From: Clostridiales bacterium DTU092
Lineage (GTDB): Bacteria; Bacillota; Clostridia; Caldicoprobacterales; Caldicoprobacteraceae
DNA: 8,728 bases
Direction: 5' to 3'
Assembly (NCBI GenBank): GCA_001513505.1
Contig: LFTM01000110.1
Location: forward strand, 1-8,728
In this document: positions 1 to 5,973 of the stretch, piece after piece
Numbering within the stretch: the first letter of the stretch is position 1
Layout of the letters: every line of letters begins with the position of its first letter
Made by a program: the position numbers and the translations under genes
The notes under the pieces: generated by a model
Database searches by the model: none
Told to the model about the DNA's origin: nothing
What the model saw: only the letters and a program-made list of their open reading frames with translations

Positions 1-75
1 AAAGGGACAGAGGAAGATTCTGCAGAAGACACTGCCACCGGCATGGGCGTCATGGCAGACATGGCCGTAGAATGA
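1..75 (+). CDS. C-terminal end of an unidentified upstream gene (partial)
   Basis: Frame 1 is open from the window edge to a TGA stop at 73-75, giving 24 residues rich in Asp, Glu, Ala, Thr and Met, ending in MADMAVE. This acidic, low-hydrophobicity tail is compositionally more protein-like than the other two forward frames, which give Trp/Pro-rich or Arg/His-rich peptides. No motif can be recognised and no function is proposed. No convincing hairpin-plus-T-tract terminator follows it before degV, so read-through into the next gene is possible. The call rests only on an open frame and composition and could be wrong. Confidence 0.35.
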   Translation, partial: KGTEEDSAEDTATGMGVMADMAVE

Positions 76-162
76 GAATCGAAGAATAAGCATAGTTTTA
101 AAGCATCATCTACTCCATTTGCAATCTCCTTCCAATTTTTATATAATTAAAATATCACCAGT

Positions 163-191
163 TTTTCATATCTCACAAAGCAGGGTATAAC
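163..191 (+). promoter_or_regulatory. Candidate promoter for the DegV gene
   Basis: TTTTCA at 163-168 and TATAAC at 186-191 are separated by 17 nt, a possible sigma-A -35/-10 pair (4/6 and 5/6 matches to consensus). Transcription would begin near 198, leaving an 85-nt leader. The region is AT-rich, so a chance match is quite possible. A 7-bp inverted repeat (GCAGGGT at 180-186, ACCCTGC at 246-252) overlaps the -10 area. Confidence 0.3.
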
Positions 192-282
192 CAAAAAACT
201 TTGCCTACAGTTGGTTCTATTTCCGCAACGTATAAATCAAGATTAACCCTGCCTATAAGTAAAATAGGGAGGTTTTATTAAT

Positions 283-1158
283 ATGGCTAAATACTGCGTT
301 TCCACCGATTCCGGTTGTGATCTGCCGGCAACCTTCTGTAGAGACCGGGGCATCCATGCCTATCGTATGAAATACACTATTGGGGACGAAACATATACCG
401 ATCAGATGGATCCGGAGGACTGTATCACCTTCTATAATAGGATGAGAGCTGGCGATGTACCTCATACCAGTCAAATGACTCCCCATGAGTTTATAGACTT
501 TTGGTCCAAGCTTTATGAAGAGTTTAAACTACCAATTGTACATATTGCCATGGGCAGCGGTATATCGGGCACGTATGCCAACGCAGTAATTGCAAAAGAT
601 ATGTTTCTTGAATCCTATCCTGATGCCGAAGTTTTTGTTGTAGACTCCACCCTGGCTTCTATTGGTTATGGAATGCTGTGTGTTTGGGCTGCTGATATGC
701 GTGATGCAGGAGAAACACCTGATAATTGTGTTAAATGGTTGGATGAACAAAAGATTTTCATTAATACCTATTATACCTGCGATGATCTTAAATATCTTTA
801 CCGCAGCGGACGGGTAAGCAGGGTTGGCGCTACCGTGGGAACGGTCTTGAATATTAATCCAATTCTCAACCTTGATAAAGAAGGTCATCTCATTGTCCAG
901 GAAAAAGTAAGGGGACGAAAAAGAGCATTTAAGCGTATATACGAAATTGTTGAAGAGCGTATAGTTGATCCCTCCGATCAAACAGTATATATCTGTCATT
1001 CCGACTGTGATAGTAAAGAGGTTAAAACCTTTTCTGAAACTCTCATAAACAGTATTGGGTTTAAAGATTCCTTCATCAGTTATATCAGCTCAACTATAGG
1101 TTCCCACTGTGGGCCCGGCCTTATTGCTGCATTTTTTGTCGGCAAACCCAGATTTTAG
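283..1158 (+). CDS. DegV family protein (fatty-acid-binding, EDD fold)
   Basis: This 291-residue cytoplasmic protein is a full-length DegV-family member (usual length about 280-300). The N-terminal STDSGCDLP segment (residues 7-15) matches the family opening, TSQMTP (62-67) and GSGISGTY (91-98) match the lipid-head-group loops, and VVDSTLASIGYG (119-130) is the next conserved strand. CDDLKYLYRSGRVS (166-179) followed by LNINPIL (189-195) and KVRGRKRA (208-215) is the most diagnostic block, and IGSHCGPG (272-279) closes the fold. Known family members bind a single fatty acid; in Firmicutes some act as FakB subunits that present the fatty acid to the kinase FakA for phosphorylation. No fakA lies nearby, so which class this is cannot be settled. 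The start is fixed by AGGGAGG at 266-272, ten bases before the ATG. No obvious terminator follows; the gene after it has its own promoter. Confidence 0.93.
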   Translation: MAKYCVSTDSGCDLPATFCRDRGIHAYRMKYTIGDETYTDQMDPEDCITFYNRMRAGDVPHTSQMTPHEFIDFWSKLYEEFKLPIVHIAMGSGISGTYANAVIAKDMFLESYPDAEVFVVDSTLASIGYGMLCVWAADMRDAGETPDNCVKWLDEQKIFINTYYTCDDLKYLYRSGRVSRVGATVGTVLNINPILNLDKEGHLIVQEKVRGRKRAFKRIYEIVEERIVDPSDQTVYICHSDCDSKEVKTFSETLINSIGFKDSFISYISSTIGSHCGPGLIAAFFVGKPRF

Positions 1159-1209
1159 GTAATAATAAGGATTAAAACCCTAACATTCCACCATTTTTGC
1201 GTCTTGGTA

Positions 1210-1238
1210 TTGACTTCTATTAACCTTATGACTATACT
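1210..1238 (+). promoter_or_regulatory. Sigma-A-type promoter of the lysine riboswitch / transporter unit
   Basis: TTGACT at 1210-1215 and TATACT at 1233-1238 are separated by exactly 17 nt, each one base from consensus. Transcription would start near 1245, about 30 nt before helix P1 of the riboswitch, which is the expected arrangement. This makes the downstream transporter an independent unit with a leader of about 277 nt. Confidence 0.75.
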
Positions 1239-1275
1239 TAAGCTAGCAAGCTCTTTGAAAATCTATGTTTATGTG

Positions 1276-1446
1276 ACCCGATAGAGGCGCGGTCTGTACG
1301 AGTAATCTGTTATAATGGCTTGGCACAGTAACAGACGAAAAGACAGATCGCCGAAGTGACGGATATCCGCCAAGGGGTACCGTTGCTGGGCTGCTGCAGA
1401 ATATGTAGTAGACTGTCACTTTGTTTAAAGTGGAGAGCTATCGTGT
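1276..1446 (+). promoter_or_regulatory. Lysine riboswitch (L box) aptamer
   Basis: The conserved core is present in order: AGAGGCGCG after the 5' P1 strand, GAGTA at 1300-1304, GCCGAAG at 1350-1356, and GGAGAGCTATC ending P1. The helices can be drawn directly: P1 1276-1284 with 1438-1446 (one mismatch), lower P2 1291-1297 with 1343-1349, upper P2 1306-1312 with 1329-1335, P3 around 1359-1362 with 1380-1383, P4 1391-1398 with 1404-1411, and P5 1417-1422 with 1427-1432. CTTGGC (1319-1324) in loop 2 is perfectly complementary to GCCAAG (1369-1374) in loop 3, the kissing interaction known for this class. Lysine binding in the five-way junction stabilises P1 and lets the downstream terminator form, so expression should fall when lysine is abundant. 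The regulatory direction follows from the class and the terminator placement; it is not measured here. Confidence 0.96.
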
Positions 1447-1450
1447 GTTG

Positions 1451-1489
1451 AAAAAAAGCATGAGGCACTCTATGTCTCATGCTTTTTTT
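1451..1489 (+). terminator. Regulated intrinsic terminator of the lysine riboswitch
   Basis: A hairpin pairs 1451-1467 with 1473-1489 (17 bp, one G-U) around a five-base loop; the 3' arm ends in seven T residues. It lies 4 nt after the P1 helix and 32 nt before the transporter start, so it acts as the expression platform. A competing helix can form between 1435-1448 (the 3' strand of P1) and 1465-1478, with 11 of 14 positions pairing; this is the probable antiterminator used without lysine. Confidence 0.92.
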
Positions 1490-1521
1490 AAATACAAAAT
1501 ATTAATTATGGGGGGTTCGTT

Positions 1522-3162
1522 ATGAATCAAAAAAAACTTTTTACACTACTCCTTGTCGCAACTGTAATATTCGTAGCACTAGCATGGCCCGCGTTTGCTG
1601 AGGATGCAGCAGACGATGAGCATCAGAGCATTGTATACAGTACAATCTGGTCACTTGCACCGCCGGTTATTGCCATTGTTCTGGCCCTTATCACCAAGGA
1701 AGTGTACAGTTCGCTCTTCATAGGTATTATAAGCGGAGCTCTGCTGTATGCAAATTTTAATCCTGTTAATGCCTTTGATGCAATATTTTCTGAAGGGTTT
1801 ATATCTTCACTGGCTGATGGCTGGAACGTTGGTATATTGATTTTTCTGGTAGTTCTTGGTACGATTGTATGTCTTATGAACAAGGCAGGCGGATCAGCTG
1901 CATATGGAAAGTGGGCAGCACAAAAGATCAAATCCAGAAAAGGAGCTATGCTGGCTACCTTCGGACTTGGTGTCCTGATTTTTGTTGATGACTACTTCAA
2001 CTGTCTTACAGTTGGCAATGTTATGAGGCCTATAACTGATAATCACAGAATTTCCCGTGCGAAATTAGCATATCTGGTTGATGCTACCGCAGCACCCATA
2101 TGTATGATAGCTCCAATATCCTCATGGGCTGCTGCTGTTGTGGGTGTAGTTGAAGGTTATGACGGCTTTGATCTTTTCATTCGTGCAATACCATACAACC
2201 TTTATTCGCTTCTTACAATTGCAATGATTATATTCATCACTGCAATGGGAATTGAATACGGCCCCATGAAAAAACATGAACGAAATGCCATATTGTATGG
2301 GGATCTCTATACCACTCCTGATCGCCCCTACGAAGGTCAGGATGGCGAAGTATCCGCCGGTAAAGGAAAGGTCATAGATTTAGTTATTCCCGTACTTATT
2401 CTGATAATTCTTTGTATACTGGGTATGCTGTATACCGGCGGTCTACTCGAAGGCGAAAATATAATAAACGCTTTTGCTAACTGTGATGCTTCTTTAGGAC
2501 TGTCACTTGGTTCTTCCCTGGCGCTTATTATCACTATCATTTATATGATGGTCCGCAAAGTTCTGACCTTCAATGAATGTATGGAATGTCTTCCCGAAGG
2601 ATTTAAAGCCATGGTACCTGCCATACTCATTCTTACCTTTGCCTGGACATTGAGCGGTATAACAAATCTTCTGGGGGCAAGAGAGTACGTCAGCAGCATT
2701 TTCGAGGGTAGTGCAGCAAATCTTCTGGTGTTGCTTCCTGCCATTGTATTTGCCGTAGCTGTTGGTATGTCCTTCTCAACTGGTACATCCTGGGGAACCT
2801 TTGGCATCCTTCTGCCGATAGTAACTGCAATAGAAGGTCTTGGGCCTGAACTGCTGGTAATTACAGTTTCAGCCTGTCTTGCGGGTGCAATTTGCGGCGA
2901 CCATTGCTCCCCGATTTCCGACACAACCATTATGTCATCTACCGGAGCAATGTGCAACCACATTAACCACGTGCAGACTCAGTTGCCCTACGCTATGACT
3001 GTTGCAGCCGTGTCCTTTGTAGGCTATATCATTGCAGGCTTTGTTCACTCAGCATGGATAATCCTGCCTTTATCCATTGTCATATTACTGGGTGTTCTTT
3101 ACTTAATCAAGCTGATAACAACGGATAAAGATGTATCACTAGACGGTAAAGCCAATGCTTAA
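1522..3162 (+). CDS. nhaC: NhaC-family antiporter, probable lysine transporter (LysW type)
   Basis: A 546-residue polytopic membrane protein of the NhaC Na+/H+ antiporter family. Family signatures are clear: FVDDYFNCLTVGNVMRP (154-170), DATAAPICMIAPISSW (187-202), SFSTGTSWGTFGILLP (418-432) and GDHCSPISDTTIMSSTG (459-475). About 11-12 hydrophobic stretches can be counted. The first 27 residues look like a signal peptide (KK, a hydrophobic core, then AFA before an acidic ED-rich stretch), so the mature N-terminus may be outside. A hydrophilic loop spans about 245-283. NhaC relatives exchange Na+ for H+ or organic substrates; comparative work on L boxes assigned a riboswitch-linked branch of this superfamily, named LysW, to lysine uptake. 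The lysine riboswitch directly upstream makes lysine the best substrate guess, though the sequence alone does not prove it. GGGGGG at 1510-1515 lies six bases before the ATG. The neighbour upstream, degV, is separately transcribed. Confidence 0.92.
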   Translation: MNQKKLFTLLLVATVIFVALAWPAFAEDAADDEHQSIVYSTIWSLAPPVIAIVLALITKEVYSSLFIGIISGALLYANFNPVNAFDAIFSEGFISSLADGWNVGILIFLVVLGTIVCLMNKAGGSAAYGKWAAQKIKSRKGAMLATFGLGVLIFVDDYFNCLTVGNVMRPITDNHRISRAKLAYLVDATAAPICMIAPISSWAAAVVGVVEGYDGFDLFIRAIPYNLYSLLTIAMIIFITAMGIEYGPMKKHERNAILYGDLYTTPDRPYEGQDGEVSAGKGKVIDLVIPVLILIILCILGMLYTGGLLEGENIINAFANCDASLGLSLGSSLALIITIIYMMVRKVLTFNECMECLPEGFKAMVPAILILTFAWTLSGITNLLGAREYVSSIFEGSAANLLVLLPAIVFAVAVGMSFSTGTSWGTFGILLPIVTAIEGLGPELLVITVSACLAGAICGDHCSPISDTTIMSSTGAMCNHINHVQTQLPYAMTVAAVSFVGYIIAGFVHSAWIILPLSIVILLGVLYLIKLITTDKDVSLDGKANA

Positions 3163-3179
3163 TAGCAGCATTAAATAAC

Positions 3180-3224
3180 AAAACGCCTTTCATCCCGCTC
3201 TTATAGCGGGATGAAAGGCGTTTT
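3180..3224. terminator. Bidirectional intrinsic terminator between convergent transporters
   Basis: A perfect 20-bp hairpin pairs 3180-3199 with 3205-3224 around a five-base loop, with a run of five T on the + strand and four on the - strand. It starts 17 nt after the lysine transporter stop and lies 52 nt past the MFS gene stop on the other strand, so it can end both convergent units. Confidence 0.93.
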
Positions 3225-3276
3225 TATATAGGAGAGTTACATCATTCCCGATCATTCTATTAAGTCCGACTAAAAG

Positions 3277-4539
3277 TCATAACGTTACCTGGGTGGGCAC
3301 ATGGCCGGGCTCTCTGAATATCCCCTCTTCTTTATCCTTCTTTATACGATAAGCAACATACAAATTACCCAATGAAAAGAGGGCTCCCAGGAAGAAAACC
3401 CACTGGCTTCCCCAGTTTGCCCAGACATACCCTCCGGCAATAGCCGCTAATATCGATATCACATGATCCAGGCTGGTTCCCATGGACAATGTAGATGTAA
3501 CATCATCATCGCTCTGTGCTATCGAACGCAGATAAACCGACTTCACCATATTGATCTGCATCGACAGCCTGTCCAGTACAAACAGAAGGTATACCAGCCA
3601 TACTGTGGCTCCATGACCGGGAAGAATTCTCGAAGTAATACCCCATACCGTTAAACCATATACCGCGTAGATACCTATAAATGAAAGGGCATCAACGTAC
3701 ATCATGCGTCTTATACCGAACTGATCCATCCACTTCCCAATCAAGTTCATAAAAAATATGGAGGCAAAACCCACAACTATTGAAAGCAACGCAACGGTAT
3801 CAGCTTTCTTCATCAATAGATCAACTATTACCCAAGTACTATAAACATTTGTCACCTGTTTCTGAATACCGTGCAGTATAGCAAGGATGTAAAAGCGATA
3901 GTATTCTTTTTTAAACACCAGTTTGGTTTTATAGGACTCCAATTTTTGGGATTTAACCCGCCGAATCATAAAAGTATTTACAACCACAGCGCATACAAAG
4001 AATATTGCAGATACAATAAATATCCATTTGATGGGAGTGTTAAATGTAAATAACCCTGTCCTGAATCCAAGAAATACAATCAATGCAGCAATAAACCCAA
4101 ACGCAGACCTGACGCTGGAATACTGACCCATACGTCTCCCTATTTGATCCGGCTCAGCCAGAGACATGCCTATAGCGTCTTGCAAAGGCATGAAAAGATG
4201 CATACCCATTGAATTGATAAAAAGAAATATCAGCATAACGCCGAAAGAGGGAGTAAAAATACCCAGCATTAAAACCCCGGCAAATGCCAGTATCTGTGCG
4301 ATAAGAGATGCTCTTAAGTCGCCCAGAAAGCTTAACATGCCTATAATTAATACACACAACAGTCCCGGCAGTTCACGGGGAAATTCAATCAATCCCCGTT
4401 GAAAAGCCGTCACCTGATAAACCTCTTTAAAATAGTTGGAATACACAGCATCGCTTAAACCATTTCCCAGTGCTACTGCTGATAACAGTACAAAAAACAA
4501 AAAGAGTTCAGGACGCATTCGCAGACTTTTTTTTATCAT
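3277..4539 (-). CDS. MFS transporter of unknown substrate
   Basis: A 420-residue inner-membrane protein of standard major facilitator length with about 12 hydrophobic segments in two halves, split by a basic cytoplasmic loop at about 192-213. GKWMDQFGIRR (268-278) is a recognisable motif A between the second and third helices of the C-terminal half; the matching N-terminal loop FLGDLRASL (71-79) is degenerate. A striking EFPRELPG (52-59) lies at the start of the second helix and GRRMGQYSSVRS (134-145) in the loop before helix five. Nothing identifies the cargo. AGGAAGG (minus strand, 4551-4557) lies 11 nt before the ATG. It is the third gene after the MBL and VOC genes on the same strand, with a 95-nt gap and no clear terminator between, so co-transcription is possible and would hint at export or import of a related metabolite. 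That link is inference. Confidence 0.88.
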   Translation of the reverse strand: MIKKSLRMRPELFLFFVLLSAVALGNGLSDAVYSNYFKEVYQVTAFQRGLIEFPRELPGLLCVLIIGMLSFLGDLRASLIAQILAFAGVLMLGIFTPSFGVMLIFLFINSMGMHLFMPLQDAIGMSLAEPDQIGRRMGQYSSVRSAFGFIAALIVFLGFRTGLFTFNTPIKWIFIVSAIFFVCAVVVNTFMIRRVKSQKLESYKTKLVFKKEYYRFYILAILHGIQKQVTNVYSTWVIVDLLMKKADTVALLSIVVGFASIFFMNLIGKWMDQFGIRRMMYVDALSFIGIYAVYGLTVWGITSRILPGHGATVWLVYLLFVLDRLSMQINMVKSVYLRSIAQSDDDVTSTLSMGTSLDHVISILAAIAGGYVWANWGSQWVFFLGALFSLGNLYVAYRIKKDKEEGIFREPGHVPTQVTL

Positions 4540-4593
4540 TTTCAGTGTTTCCTTCCTGTTCAGTTGATATTAAATGGTTAGTGACTTACTGCA

Positions 4594-4631
4594 TAACAAA
4601 TCTGTGTAAAATCTTTCATAACTATTTGTTA
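4594..4631 (-). repeat. 8-bp inverted repeat between the VOC and MFS genes
   Basis: TAACAAAT at 4594-4601 and ATTTGTTA at 4624-4631 are perfect inverted copies separated by 22 nt. There is no GC-rich stem and no T-tract, so this is not an intrinsic terminator. It could be an operator for the MFS gene or chance in AT-rich DNA; a weak promoter-like pair overlaps it (TTGTTA with TTTAAT, 19-nt spacer, minus strand). Confidence 0.3.
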
Positions 4632-4634
4632 CAT

Positions 4635-5006
4635 TTACTTCCTTTGCGGTACTATCTCAATCCAGTAACCATCAGGATCCTCAATAAAATAAATGCCCAT
4701 ATCCTTATTCTCAAAGCAGATACAACCCATGTTCTTATGGCGTTCATAAGCGGCATCAAAGTCATCAACAACAAGCGCCAGATGTATTTCATTATCTGAC
4801 AGATCGTATGGCTCCTTCCGATCCCTCAGCCAGGTCAGTTCTACCTGGTGTTCGGTGACTCCGTCACCCATGAATACCAGCTTAAAGCTTCCGTCCGCCG
4901 CCTCATGACTCCTTAATACTTTCAGACCCAAAGCTTCTTCATAAAAGGATACGCTTTTTTCCAGATCCATAACATTGAAATTAGTGTGGGCAATTTTAAA
5001 TTTCAT
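4635..5006 (-). CDS. VOC / glyoxalase I-like metalloprotein
   Basis: A 123-residue single-domain vicinal oxygen chelate protein built from two beta-alpha-beta-beta-beta modules. It opens with HTNFNVMDLEKSVSFYEEAL (7-26), typical of lactoylglutathione lyases, and ends with FIEDPDGYWIEIVP (107-120). All four metal ligands of bacterial Ni/Co-type glyoxalase I have candidates: H7, E56 (HQVEL), H75 (EIHLAL) and E117 (YWIEI). The family converts the hemithioacetal of methylglyoxal and a thiol into a thioester, but VOC proteins also include dioxygenases, epimerases and resistance proteins, so the substrate is open. Its length is close to E. coli GloA (135). It overlaps the upstream MBL gene by four bases (ATGA), with GGAAGGAGT at 5015-5023 as ribosome binding site inside that gene, implying translational coupling and a shared task. 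Confidence 0.9.
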   Translation of the reverse strand: MKFKIAHTNFNVMDLEKSVSFYEEALGLKVLRSHEAADGSFKLVFMGDGVTEHQVELTWLRDRKEPYDLSDNEIHLALVVDDFDAAYERHKNMGCICFENKDMGIYFIEDPDGYWIEIVPQRK

Positions 5007-5770
5007 ATCATCATACTCCTTCCATTATATTTTTTATATATAATTTGCTGTCCCCTGTGAGACAGGGTCGCAACTCTGGTCTGTAGATCCTTAACCTTGT
5101 CGGCAAATTCCTGTGTTATCCCATATTGATCCCAAAAATGCATCGGAACAAAAAGTTTAGGTTTCATATTATTTATAAAATATTCTCCGCCCATATGGTA
5201 ATACTCTTTTAACCTGGGGTCAACGGGGAAAAATGCGATATCCACCTTCTGTCCTTTAATTTTTTCCATTTCGTTCTCAAAGCTTTGTTTATCCTGCTTC
5301 AACTCATCTTCGGTGGATTCATAATACCAATACCAGCAGTTCAGGTCACCGGCATGAAATATGCTAATTCCATCGGCTTCCACCAGAAATGATACCCCTA
5401 CATCGGTAGAACCAAAGGTCCGTATTCTTACGTCATCCAGCTTAAGTTCCTGATATGGTGGCAAGAAATAATAGTTATGGTGTTTGTGGTCTATGTATAC
5501 ATCGTCGCTAAAAATATACCTGATATCCGGCCTTTCCTTGCGCCATTCGAGAATAACCTTATTGAAATGATCCGCATGTGCATGAGAAACGAACACATAG
5601 ATATTTTTATTTTCATCCAGATGCCTTACTGAAACAACCCCGTTATCCAGATTCCTGCCTTCCCCAACAGGTTCATCGTTATAATAATCAAAAATAAAAT
5701 AGTTTTTATCGGTCTCCACGGCAAATCCACTGTGATGCAAATACCAGATCCTGGCCTGCCCAACGCTCAT
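5003..5770 (-). CDS. MBL-fold metallo-hydrolase, UlaG-like, unknown substrate
   Basis: A 255-residue cytoplasmic metallo-beta-lactamase-fold protein without signal peptide. The sequence WYLHHSGFAVET (9-20) is the usual first beta hairpin, SHAHADHF (62-69) is the HxHxDH metal motif (H63, H65, D67, H68), FHAGDLN (138-144) supplies the bridging D142, and PMHFWDQYG (209-217) supplies H211. The position where most family members have a third-motif histidine reads GSTDVGVSF (120-128), with S121, T122 and D123 but no His. An aromatic WYWYY (146-150) follows the HAGD motif. The closest general family is the UlaG/RNase Z-like branch of hydrolases; no specific reaction can be assigned. It is the first gene of a likely operon with the VOC gene, with which it overlaps by ATGA, so the two probably act on one metabolite. 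The ribosome binding site is weak (AGGGCAGGGA, minus strand, upstream of 5770). Confidence 0.88.
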   Translation of the reverse strand: MSVGQARIWYLHHSGFAVETDKNYFIFDYYNDEPVGEGRNLDNGVVSVRHLDENKNIYVFVSHAHADHFNKVILEWRKERPDIRYIFSDDVYIDHKHHNYYFLPPYQELKLDDVRIRTFGSTDVGVSFLVEADGISIFHAGDLNCWYWYYESTEDELKQDKQSFENEMEKIKGQKVDIAFFPVDPRLKEYYHMGGEYFINNMKPKLFVPMHFWDQYGITQEFADKVKDLQTRVATLSHRGQQIIYKKYNGRSMMI

Positions 5771-5801
5771 TGTAATCCCTGCCCTTCTTTATCCGTTTAA
5801 T

Positions 5802-5830
5802 ATTCTATATACCCACTAACGCATAATCAA
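5802..5830 (-). promoter_or_regulatory. Candidate promoter of the MBL-VOC(-MFS) operon
   Basis: On the minus strand TTGATT (5825-5830) and TAGAAT (5802-5807) are separated by 17 nt, matching the sigma-A pattern at 4/6 and 5/6. Transcription would start near 5795, giving a leader of about 25 nt. It is back to back with the fucosidase promoter, leaving about 65 nt between them. Confidence 0.5.
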
Positions 5831-5894
5831 TTCATCTTTCGCGGTTTTAATTACGGGGATTTCCTTCGGTAAAGCTGCTGGACAAAAACAACCA

Positions 5895-5923
5895 TTGTCA
5901 TTATACCATACCTCCTATATAAT
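5895..5923 (+). promoter_or_regulatory. Promoter of the GH29 fucosidase gene
   Basis: TTGTCA at 5895-5900 and a perfect TATAAT at 5918-5923 are 17 nt apart. Transcription would start near 5930, giving a leader of about 44 nt that ends in the strong AGGAGGGG ribosome binding site at 5961-5968. Confidence 0.7.
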
Positions 5924-5952
5924 TGATAATAGATTAATTTGATAATATTATC
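5923..5952 (+). repeat. Direct repeats and palindrome at the fucosidase promoter, likely operator
   Basis: TTGATAAT occurs twice, at 5923-5930 and 5939-5946 (16-nt period), and the second copy runs into the perfect 12-bp palindrome GATAATATTATC (5941-5952). The set covers the predicted start of transcription and the early leader, just before the ribosome binding site, where a repressor would block the promoter. The sites are AT-rich, so chance is not excluded. No regulator gene is in the window. Confidence 0.45.
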
Positions 5953-5973
5953 CAATAAGCAGGAGGGGATAAC

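Noticed and set aside
529..999. A 156-codon open frame on the minus strand inside degV
   Set aside because: It is fully antisense to a gene with strong family motifs, has no ribosome binding site and translates to no recognisable protein.
1508..1525. A five-codon upstream frame (ATG at 1508, TGA at 1523-1525) overlapping the transporter start
   Set aside because: Its ATG has no ribosome binding site of its own; the G-run is the binding site of the real start. The ATGA overlap is probably chance.
2541..2963. A 140-codon minus-strand open frame inside the lysine transporter gene
   Set aside because: It overlaps the most conserved NhaC motifs on the other strand, so the frame is a by-product of codon usage there.
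4470..4799. A 109-codon plus-strand open frame spanning the MFS start and the VOC gene
   Set aside because: It covers parts of two confident minus-strand genes and the gap between them; no ribosome binding site or protein-like composition.
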